A DNA stretch of 11,271 nt from an uncultured beta proteobacterium. Its GTDB lineage: Bacteria > Pseudomonadota > Gammaproteobacteria > Burkholderiales > Burkholderiaceae_C. Below the pieces are notes generated by a model. It searched no databases and had not been told where the DNA came from. It saw only the letters and a program-made list of their open reading frames with translations. Within the stretch, counting starts at the first letter, position 1. Each line of letters begins with the position of its first letter. The translations under genes were made by a program, and so were the position numbers. The DNA is taken from the NCBI GenBank assembly GCA_903886165.1, contig CAISLL010000212.1, positions 1-11,271 on the forward strand, given 5' to 3'. Of this stretch, positions 5,821-11,271 are shown piece after piece.

Positions 5821-8127
5821 AACCCTGATCTGCCAACAATTCAGAGCCAGCCCAGTGCAAGCAACACAAGCTTGCGAGGCTGGCTTTTGTTTTGCTGGTT
5901 TCTGGCATCTTTCGGCGTTGTTTTTTTTGCGCATGACCTGCAACAAGTCGTGGCGGGTTGGCCTTTGGCCTACTGGTTTGCAGCGCAGGGCAGTGTCCTG
6001 ATTTTTATCCTGGTGGTTGCGGTTTTTGCCTGGTTTGCCAATCGCCAGGAGCACACCGATGAGGCCACCGATCCAGCCTACACAAACTATGTCAGACGCG
6101 TTCACAAGCGATTTGCCTTGTACGTGGTGACTTTTCTGATCTTTCTGGGTGTACTTGCGCTGGCCGAACAATCAGGGTTGCGAAAGATCTGGGTGGGTGC
6201 CATTTTTCTTTTTGCGACCGTGTTTTTTTATGCCTTGGTTGGCATTTACAGTCGTACGTCTAAGGTTTCTGAATATTACGTAGCCGGGCGGCGTATTCCT
6301 GCCATGTACAACGGGATGGCGGTGGCAGCTGACTGGATGAGCGCTGCCTCATTCATCAGCATGGCCGGAGGTCTCTATTTGCAGGGATTTTCCGGGTCCG
6401 GATCAAAACCGGGTGGCTTGGTGTATGTGCTCGGCTGGACGGGCGGTTTTTGCCTGGTGGCCTTGCTGGTCGCGCCACACTTGCGAAAAATGGATTTGTA
6501 CACTGTACCGGATTATTTCCAGGTGCGGTTCGGTGGACATTGGCCACGCGTCATTGCCGCCTGGTCAGCGGTCTTGTGTTCCTTTACCTACGTGGTGGCT
6601 CAGATCTACGGTGTCGGTTTGATCACCTCTCGTTTGACAGGTGTGCAGTTCGAAATTGGCATTTTGCTGGGCTTGGGCGGCGTGCTGGTTTGCTCATTTC
6701 TGGGCGGCATGCGAGCCGTCACCTGGACTCAGGTGACCCAATATGTGGTGCTGATTCTGGCTTTTTTGATTCCGGTATCGTGGCTGGCTTACAAGCAGTT
6801 GGGCAATCCGTTGGCACCTGCCGTGTATGGGCAGCAGTTGCCAAAGATTGCAAAACTTGAGCGCCAGTTGATCGAGTCGCCTGCGGAGCAGGAGGTGATT
6901 TTTGAATACGCGAGACGTTCAGCCGACTATGTACTCAAGTTGGCGGATGTGCCTGAGGCACTTGAGCGTGAACGACAAAGCCGCAAGAATGAAATCAGAC
7001 GCCTGACAGAGACCTATGCCGATGAATCCGTGATCGTGGCTGCGCGGCGCGATTTGGCGACCATGCCACGCGACGAGGTGGCCGCCCGCGAGCGCTGGAC
7101 GCAAGCCCTTCGCGAAAACCTGGAGCGCGCACAACCCTTGGCGGGCATGCCGGCGCATACCCACCCGTTTGCCGGAGACCCAGCCGGCTCCGACGCAGAC
7201 CAGCAACTGTTTGATGTGTCAAGGCGAAATTTTTTGGCATTGATGTTTTGTCTGATGATCGGTACCGTCGGGTTGCCGCACCTGCTGACGCGTTTCTACA
7301 CGACGCGCAACGTCGCAGAGACAAGAAACTCCGTCACCTGGTCGCTTTTTTTTATCGCACTTCTGTACCTTGCAGCGCCAGCGCTGGCGGTGTTGGTCAA
7401 GTACGAAATCATGGGCAACCTGGTCGGACAAAGGTTTGATGCGTTGCCGGTCTGGATCGCCCAATGGGCAAAAGTAGACCCATCATTGATTTCGGTCAGT
7501 GACATCAATGGCGACCATATTTTGCAGTTTGCCGAACTCACGCTTGGTGCCGACATTGTGATGCTGGCCACGCCGGAAATTGGTGGTTTGCCCTACGTGG
7601 TGTCTGGTTTGGTGGCTGCTGGTGGATTGGCCGCCGCCTTGTCGACGGCGGACGGCCTGCTTCTGACCATTGGCAACGCGCTGGCCCATGACATGTCTTA
7701 CAAAAGTGACAACAACCGAATCGATGCGGTGAGAAGGGTGATGTTGTCAAAGTTTGCATTGCTGTTGGTCGCACTGCTGGCAGCCTATGCGGCAGCACAA
7801 AGACCTGCCGACATTCTTGCACTGGTGGCGGCTTCGTTTTCACTGGCTGGCGCGGCGTTTGTGCCGGCAATGACACTGGGTATCTTTTGGCCAAAAGCAA
7901 CGCGCCAGGGTGCCGTCAGCGGCATGCTGGCAGGCTTGGGACTGACACTCTATTACATGGCGATCAATGCACCGCTGGTGAGGGCCACTCTGGGGCTGCA
8001 TGGATCGGGGCGCTGGTTTGACATCGATCCCGTGTCAGCGGGGGTTTTTGGGGTGGGTGCCGGTGTTCTGGTGACCATTCTGGTGAGTCTTTTGACGCCC
8101 ACGTCGCGTATGCCAGCCAAGGCTTGA
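5812..8127 (+). CDS. Sodium:solute symporter, VC_2705-type, with fused small-subunit (DUF4212) domain
   Basis: This 771-residue inner-membrane transporter belongs to the sodium:solute symporter (SSS) family, VC_2705 subgroup, related to the acetate permease ActP. Residues about 20-80 (LRGWLLFCWFLASFG, then WPLAYWFAAQGSV) resemble DUF4212, the small partner usually encoded as a separate gene. The large-subunit core follows from about 95, with YYVAGRRIPAMYNGMA-ADWMSAASF, FTYVVAQIYGVGLITSRLTG, FLGGMRAVTWTQ and ALSTADGLLLTI. A hydrophilic, charged, probably helical insert spans about 330-472. An EF-hand-like loop, DINGDHILQFAE, is at 564-575. I recall both insert and loop from other betaproteobacterial members, so they are not unique. 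Three start codons are possible (GTG 5812, ATG 5815, ATG 5818); numbering uses 5812. The place after ppsA suggests uptake of acetate, pyruvate or a similar carboxylate; the substrate is not proven. Confidence 0.92.
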   Translation: MMMNPDLPTIQSQPSASNTSLRGWLLFCWFLASFGVVFFAHDLQQVVAGWPLAYWFAAQGSVLIFILVVAVFAWFANRQEHTDEATDPAYTNYVRRVHKRFALYVVTFLIFLGVLALAEQSGLRKIWVGAIFLFATVFFYALVGIYSRTSKVSEYYVAGRRIPAMYNGMAVAADWMSAASFISMAGGLYLQGFSGSGSKPGGLVYVLGWTGGFCLVALLVAPHLRKMDLYTVPDYFQVRFGGHWPRVIAAWSAVLCSFTYVVAQIYGVGLITSRLTGVQFEIGILLGLGGVLVCSFLGGMRAVTWTQVTQYVVLILAFLIPVSWLAYKQLGNPLAPAVYGQQLPKIAKLERQLIESPAEQEVIFEYARRSADYVLKLADVPEALERERQSRKNEIRRLTETYADESVIVAARRDLATMPRDEVAARERWTQALRENLERAQPLAGMPAHTHPFAGDPAGSDADQQLFDVSRRNFLALMFCLMIGTVGLPHLLTRFYTTRNVAETRNSVTWSLFFIALLYLAAPALAVLVKYEIMGNLVGQRFDALPVWIAQWAKVDPSLISVSDINGDHILQFAELTLGADIVMLATPEIGGLPYVVSGLVAAGGLAAALSTADGLLLTIGNALAHDMSYKSDNNRIDAVRRVMLSKFALLLVALLAAYAAAQRPADILALVAASFSLAGAAFVPAMTLGIFWPKATRQGAVSGMLAGLGLTLYYMAINAPLVRATLGLHGSGRWFDIDPVSAGVFGVGAGVLVTILVSLLTPTSRMPAKA

Positions 8128-8154
8128 GGGCACGGGCCGATAAAAAGCTATAAT
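8124..8154 (+). promoter_or_regulatory. Promoter of the rpsF ribosomal operon
   Basis: A perfect -10 TATAAT lies at 8149-8154. The best -35 candidate is TTGAGG (8124-8129) with a 19-base spacer, slightly long; it overlaps the symporter stop codon (8125-8127). Transcription would begin near 8161 and give a leader of about 77 bases before rpsF. The -10 is convincing and the -35 less so. Confidence 0.7.
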
Positions 8155-8160
8155 TTAGGG

Positions 8161-8237
8161 CTTACCTTACTACACCTCAATTAGACGCTGAGGGTAGTTG
8201 TCTTGCCTCATCGGAGGTTTATCCAGAAGGAGTTTCA
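8161..8237 (+). promoter_or_regulatory. Structured leader of the rpsF operon, possible S6:S18 autoregulatory element
   Basis: A hairpin forms from CTAC-A-CCTCA (8170-8179) with TGAGG-GTAG (8189-8197): nine pairs, one bulged A and a nine-base loop. A second small hairpin pairs CCTC (8206-8209) with GAGG (8214-8217) around ATCG. The Shine-Dalgarno AAGGAG (8227-8232) follows. Many bacteria have an rpsF leader bound by the S6:S18 complex for feedback control. Position fits, but I could not match the conserved motif of that RNA by eye, so the identity is inferred. Confidence 0.4.
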
Positions 8238-8603
8238 ATGCGTCATTATGAAATCATTCTCATGATTCACCCGGATCAGAGCGAACAGGTTCCAGCCATG
8301 CTGGAGCGCTACAAGGGCATGATCGTTGCCGGTGGCGGCAAAGTGCACCGTGTCGAAGACTGGGGCCGTCGCCAATTGGTGTACATGATCAACAAGCTGG
8401 CCAAGGCGCATTACCTGTGCGTCAACATTGAAGCCGACCAGGCCGTCATGGCTGAACTGGAACACGCATTCAAGTTCAACGACGCCGTGTTGCGCCACCT
8501 CACCGTATTGAAGAAAAAAGCTGATACCGGCCCATCTTCAATGATGAAAACCGTCGAGCGCGAAGACGCCCGCAAAACCCAACAAGCTGAATACCAGGCT
8601 TGA
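8238..8603 (+). CDS. rpsF: 30S ribosomal protein S6
   Basis: S6 binds the central domain of 16S rRNA as a heterodimer with S18 on the small-subunit platform. The 121-residue sequence has the ferredoxin-like S6 pattern: MRHYEIILMIHPDQSEQVP at the start, VEDWGRRQLVYMINKLAKAHYL in the middle, and LRHLTVLKKKA near the end. The tail (residues about 105-121) is short and mixed-charge, without the terminal glutamate run to which RimK adds residues in E. coli. AAGGAG five bases before ATG 8238 fixes the start. It is the first gene of an rpsF-priB-rpsR-rplI operon and is separated from priB by one base in the longest priB reading. Control is probably through the leader at 8161-8237. Confidence 0.98.
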   Translation: MRHYEIILMIHPDQSEQVPAMLERYKGMIVAGGGKVHRVEDWGRRQLVYMINKLAKAHYLCVNIEADQAVMAELEHAFKFNDAVLRHLTVLKKKADTGPSSMMKTVEREDARKTQQAEYQA

Positions 8604-8604
8604 G

Positions 8605-8925
8605 GTGCTGGAGTGTCAGCAAGCGGTGAGTGCTGAAGTCAATCAGCTTTCCTTGACTGCTGTTGTTGCTGAAATCGAGGCTTTGCGCTACACGCCATCA
8701 GGTGTTCCAGCGCTGAACTGCAAGCTTGAACATGCGTCAGAAGTCACTGAAGCAGGGCAGGCAAGGCAAGTCAAGGCCCTGGTTAAATCGGTGTCGTTTG
8801 GTGTGGTTGCAGAGCGATTGGCCAAACAGGACATTGGCAGCAACTGGAAGTTCAAAGGATTTTTGGCAACACCGCGTGGCACCAAGCAACTTGTGTTTCA
8901 CATTCAAGAATTCGCAAGAGATTAA
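8605..8925 (+). CDS. priB: Primosomal replication protein PriB
   Basis: PriB is a small dimeric single-stranded DNA-binding OB-fold protein of the replication restart primosome, where it works with PriA and recruits the DnaB loading machinery. The core reads VNQLSLTAVVAEIEALRYTPSGVPALNCKLEH, then EAGQARQVKALVKSVSFG, AERLAKQDIGSNWKFKGFLATPRGTKQLVFHIQEF, which is the usual betaproteobacterial form. The position between rpsF and rpsR is typical of beta- and gammaproteobacteria. The start is uncertain. GTG 8605 gives 106 residues and nearly touches the rpsF stop. GTG 8626 gives 99 residues, begins nearer to where homologues start, and has GGAG (8610-8613) twelve bases upstream. No ATG is available in either place. 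E. coli PriB has 104 residues. The identification does not depend on the start. Confidence 0.93.
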   Translation: MLECQQAVSAEVNQLSLTAVVAEIEALRYTPSGVPALNCKLEHASEVTEAGQARQVKALVKSVSFGVVAERLAKQDIGSNWKFKGFLATPRGTKQLVFHIQEFARD

Positions 8926-8954
8926 AGCTTTTTCAAAAATTTAAGGAGTCCATC

Positions 8955-9239
8955 ATGGCCGGACCAAAACGTTTCAACAACAAAGACAAGCGCCCCAAGC
9001 GCCCCGCACAAAATTTGCTTTTCAAGCGCAAGCGCTTTTGCCGCTTCACCGTGACAGGTGTTGAAGAGATTGACTACAAAGACATCGACACCCTGCGTGA
9101 TTTCATTGCTGAAAACGGCAAGATCATTCCGGCGCGTCTGACTGGCACCCGCGCGATTTTTCAGCGTCAGCTCAACACAGCGATCAAGCGCGCACGCTTT
9201 CTTGCCATGCTGCCGTACAGCGATCAGCACAAGATCTAA
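8955..9239 (+). CDS. rpsR: 30S ribosomal protein S18
   Basis: S18 partners S6 on the platform of the small ribosomal subunit. The 94-residue sequence contains the family core FCRFTVTGVEEIDYKDIDTL, then LRDFIAENGKIIPARLTGTRAIFQRQL and IKRARFLAMLPY. It is longer than E. coli S18 (75 residues), mainly through a basic N-terminal extension (KRFNNKDKRPKRPAQNLLFKRK) that I regard as common in this group. AAGGAG (8943-8948) six bases before ATG 8955 supports the start. It is the third gene of the operon, 29 bases after priB. Its stop codon overlaps the Shine-Dalgarno of rplI. Confidence 0.98.
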   Translation: MAGPKRFNNKDKRPKRPAQNLLFKRKRFCRFTVTGVEEIDYKDIDTLRDFIAENGKIIPARLTGTRAIFQRQLNTAIKRARFLAMLPYSDQHKI

Positions 9240-9250
9240 GGAATAAAAAC

Positions 9251-9703
9251 ATGCAAATCATTCTGCTCGACAAGGTGGTGAACCTTGGCAACCTCGGTGA
9301 AATCGTTCGTGTGAAAGACGGTTACGCACGTAACTTCCTGATTCCTAAAGGCCGTGCCCGTCGCGCCACGGCGGCTGCCAAACAAGAGTTTGAGGCACGT
9401 CGTGCTGAACTGGAGAAGGCTGCTGCAGCTGCTTTGGCTGCTTGCCAGGCTGTGGGTGAAAAGCTCGCAGGTACCACTTGCAAATTGACGCAAAAAGCTG
9501 GCGTGGATGGTCGTTTGTTTGGCTCGGTCACCAACGCTGACATCGCTGAAGAATTGACCAAATCCGGCTACAAGGTGTCCAAGGCGCAGGTTCGCATGCC
9601 CAATGGCCCGATAAAGATGGTTGGCGACAGCTCGGTCAATGTGGCCTTGCACACTGACGTGGTGGTCGAAATCACCGTATCCGTCTACGGCGAAACGGCC
9701 TGA
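9251..9703 (+). CDS. rplI: 50S ribosomal protein L9
   Basis: L9 is an elongated protein at the base of the L1 stalk; it binds domain V of 23S rRNA and helps reading-frame maintenance. The 150 residues match the family length. The N-terminal rRNA-binding domain carries the L9 signature, from NLGNLGEIVRVKDGYARNFL to IPKGRARRAT (residues about 11-40). A long Ala/Glu-rich connecting helix follows (about 41-75), then the C-terminal domain with GRLFGSVTNADIAEEL. The Shine-Dalgarno AAGGA (9238-9242) overlaps the rpsR stop codon and lies eight bases before ATG 9251, which indicates close translational linkage. It is the last gene of the operon before a strong terminator. Confidence 0.98.
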   Translation: MQIILLDKVVNLGNLGEIVRVKDGYARNFLIPKGRARRATAAAKQEFEARRAELEKAAAAALAACQAVGEKLAGTTCKLTQKAGVDGRLFGSVTNADIAEELTKSGYKVSKAQVRMPNGPIKMVGDSSVNVALHTDVVVEITVSVYGETA

Positions 9704-9716
9704 GAATCAAATTCTC
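9702..9716. repeat. Perfect inverted repeat at the rplI stop codon
   Basis: GAGAAT (9702-9707) and ATTCTC (9711-9716) are perfect complements around CAA, beginning inside the rplI TGA. It immediately precedes the larger terminator hairpin and may simply be a minor 3'-end structure of the operon transcript. Confidence 0.4.
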
Positions 9717-9723
9717 TTGGAGA

Positions 9724-9752
9724 GCCGCCAGGCGAGAGCCTAGGCGGCTTTT
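9724..9752 (+). terminator. Intrinsic terminator of the rpsF-priB-rpsR-rplI operon
   Basis: GCCGCC (9724-9729) pairs with GGCGGC (9743-9748), and inside it AGGC (9730-9733) pairs with GCCT (9738-9741) around a GAGA tetraloop, with one bulged A. TTTT follows directly, then more T-rich sequence. This ten-pair GC-rich stem is 20 bases after rplI and separates the ribosomal operon from dnaB. Confidence 0.92.
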
Positions 9753-9778
9753 GTGTTTTTGTTGGGCGAAAACCGCTC

Positions 9779-9820
9779 TTTTGCACAGCCTGTGCACATT
9801 CCGTACAAGCCTTACCCACA
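9779..9820 (+). promoter_or_regulatory. Candidate dnaB promoter with DnaA-box-like sites
   Basis: TTTTGCACA (9779-9787) matches the relaxed DnaA-box consensus TTWTNCACA at every position. TTACCCACA (9812-9820) differs from it at one position. Between them, TGCACAG (9782-9788) and CTGTGCA (9790-9796) form a perfect inverted repeat with a one-base centre. A weak promoter pair, TTGCAC (9781-9786) and TACAAG (9804-9809) with a 17-base spacer, overlaps the first box. Because a terminator lies upstream, dnaB needs a promoter in this spacer. DnaA control is an inference. Confidence 0.42.
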
Positions 9821-9885
9821 GCTTTTCACTCGACACATGTTTCGGCACACCGTAGCATTCGAGGCAATAAGGAAATCCCCCACCC

Positions 9886-11271
9886 ATGTCTGCCGTACTC
9901 TCCAATCCGAGTGAAGACTTCGCTACCGATCGCCAGGTTGCCCAACTGCGCATACCTCCGCACTCCATCGAGGCTGAGTCCAGTGTGCTGGGTGGCTTGC
10001 TGCTGGACAATGCTGCCTGGGATCGGGTCAGTGATGTTCTGAGCGAGCAGGACTTCTACCGCTACGAACACAGGGCAGTTTTTGCCTCCATGAGTGTGTT
10101 GATCAATGCCTCGAAGCCGGCAGATGTGATCACGGTTTATGAGCAACTGCAGAGCACGGGCAAGGCCGAGGAAATTGGTGGCTTGACTTATCTCAATGCG
10201 CTCGCACAGTACGTGCCCAGTGCTGGCAATATCCGGCGCTACGCCGAGATCGTGCGTGATCGCTCGATCCTGCGCAAGCTGGTCTCAACCAGCGAAGAGA
10301 TTTCGGCCAATGCGTTCAACCCCAAAGGACGGCCCGTGGCGTCCATTCTGGACGAGGCTGAACAGAAGATTTTCAACATCGGTGAGGAGGGCGCCCGCAC
10401 CAAGCAGGGCTTCCAGACCATGGAAAAGCTGGTGGTTGACTTGCTCGACCGTGTCCAGGAGATGGCTGACAACCCCAACGACGTGACCGGGGTACCAACC
10501 GGGTTTTATGACCTTGACCGGATGACAGCCGGCTTGCAGGGTGGCGACCTGGTGGTGTTGGCAGCGCGGCCATCCATGGGCAAGACGGCCCTGGCCATCA
10601 ATATTGCGGAACACGTGGCCTTGAACGAAGGGCTGCCTGTGGCGGTATTTTCAATGGAAATGGGGGCAGCGCAATTGGCGGTGCGCATTGTCGGCTCGAT
10701 TGGCCGCATCGATCAAGGCCACTTGCGCACCGGCAAGTTGGCCGACGATGAATGGCCACGCTTGTCGGAAGCGATTGAGAAACTGCGCACAATTTCGCTC
10801 CATATCGACGAGACCGCAGGTCTGACCTCCAGTGAGCTGCGCGCCAATGCCCGTCGTTTGTCGCGTCAGTGCGGCCAGTTGGGACTGATTGTGGTGGACT
10901 ATTTGCAGTTGATGAGTGGCTCCAATGGCAGCGAAGGTGAGAACCGCGCCACCGAACTGGGTGAAATCTCGCGCGGCCTGAAGATGCTGGCCAAGGAGCT
11001 GAAATGCCCGGTCATTGCCCTGTCTCAGCTTAACCGCAGCGTGGAGCAGCGTCCTGACAAGCGCCCCATGATGAGTGACCTTCGCGAGTCGGGCGCCATT
11101 GAGCAGGATGCAGACATCATCATGTTCATTTACCGTGACGAGTATTACACCAAGGACGCCTGCAAGGAGCCGGGCGTGGCTGAGGTGATCATTGCCAAGC
11201 AGCGAAACGGTCCGACAGGCGTGGTCAAACTTGCCTTCCTGAACAAGATCACCAAGTTTGAGTCACTGGCC
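9886..11271 (+). CDS. dnaB: Replicative DNA helicase DnaB, 3' end cut by the window
   Basis: DnaB is the hexameric ATP-driven helicase that unwinds the parental duplex at the replication fork and binds primase DnaG. The frame is open from ATG 9886 to the right edge, giving 462 residues, so only a short C-terminal piece should be missing. The N-terminal collar reads LRIPPHSIEAESSVLGGLLLDN (about 22-43), and a linker precedes the RecA-like motor. Walker A is ARPSMGKT with Lys233 and Thr234; Walker B is LIVVDYLQLM with Asp338; the sensor-type motif is LSQLNRSVEQR with Gln381; the arginine-finger segment AKQRNGPTG places Lys438 and Arg440. No intein interrupts these motifs. AAGGA (9869-9873) is twelve bases before the ATG, a little far. 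It follows the rplI terminator, so it is a separate transcription unit in the common betaproteobacterial order. Confidence 0.97.
   Translation, partial: MSAVLSNPSEDFATDRQVAQLRIPPHSIEAESSVLGGLLLDNAAWDRVSDVLSEQDFYRYEHRAVFASMSVLINASKPADVITVYEQLQSTGKAEEIGGLTYLNALAQYVPSAGNIRRYAEIVRDRSILRKLVSTSEEISANAFNPKGRPVASILDEAEQKIFNIGEEGARTKQGFQTMEKLVVDLLDRVQEMADNPNDVTGVPTGFYDLDRMTAGLQGGDLVVLAARPSMGKTALAINIAEHVALNEGLPVAVFSMEMGAAQLAVRIVGSIGRIDQGHLRTGKLADDEWPRLSEAIEKLRTISLHIDETAGLTSSELRANARRLSRQCGQLGLIVVDYLQLMSGSNGSEGENRATELGEISRGLKMLAKELKCPVIALSQLNRSVEQRPDKRPMMSDLRESGAIEQDADIIMFIYRDEYYTKDACKEPGVAEVIIAKQRNGPTGVVKLAFLNKITKFESLA

Noticed and set aside
5038..6171. A 377-codon open frame on the minus strand across the end of ppsA and the start of the symporter
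   Set aside because: It is antisense to two strongly supported genes with full family motifs, and its translation is rich in His, Gln and Cys with no recognisable domain. It is a shadow frame.
9886..11271. Possible intein in dnaB
   Set aside because: DnaB is a frequent intein host, but the Walker A, Walker B, LSQLNR and KQRNGPTG segments follow one another at normal spacing with no inserted block.
1..11271. Mobile elements, CRISPR arrays, tRNA or rRNA genes, or a defence island
   Set aside because: No transposase or integrase-like frame, no regularly spaced repeats and no tRNA-like cloverleaf were seen; all large frames belong to conserved housekeeping families.

Overview
This window looks like ordinary chromosome from a betaproteobacterium, most likely order Burkholderiales and close to Comamonadaceae. 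That placement rests on protein flavour and gene order (divergent ppsR/ppsA, and rpsF-priB-rpsR-rplI followed by dnaB), not on a database search. The sequence is moderately GC-rich by eye. I see no mobile element, CRISPR array, tRNA, rRNA or phage gene.

Left part (1-2174). The window opens inside the 3' end of rlmD, a 23S rRNA uracil methyltransferase. It converges on a small predicted lipoprotein gene on the minus strand. A strong hairpin terminator separates that gene from a minus-strand Bax inhibitor-1 (YccA-type) membrane protein gene. Across a 186-bp divergent spacer lies a small GlcG/HbpS (DUF336) gene on the plus strand.

Middle (2310-8127). The bifunctional kinase/phosphorylase PpsR (minus strand) is divergent from its target, PEP synthase PpsA (plus strand). 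PpsA carries the expected regulatory Thr424 and catalytic His426. Only 42 bp downstream of ppsA is a large sodium:solute symporter of the VC_2705 type. Its N-terminus resembles the normally separate small subunit (DUF4212), so it appears to be a natural small/large subunit fusion. Its start codons lie inside a perfect inverted repeat, directly after another hairpin. Together the three genes suggest uptake of a small carboxylate and its conversion to PEP, with post-translational control by PpsR; the substrate is inferred.

Right part (8128-11271). A TATAAT promoter overlaps the end of the symporter gene and drives rpsF-priB-rpsR-rplI through a structured leader. The operon ends at a strong intrinsic terminator. 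The replicative helicase gene dnaB follows and runs off the window's right edge. Its upstream region holds an exact match to the relaxed DnaA-box consensus, a near match, and a candidate promoter.

I found no convincing undescribed system. The points most worth a second look are the fused symporter and its hairpin-bound start, the DnaA-box-like sites before dnaB, and the rpsF leader.
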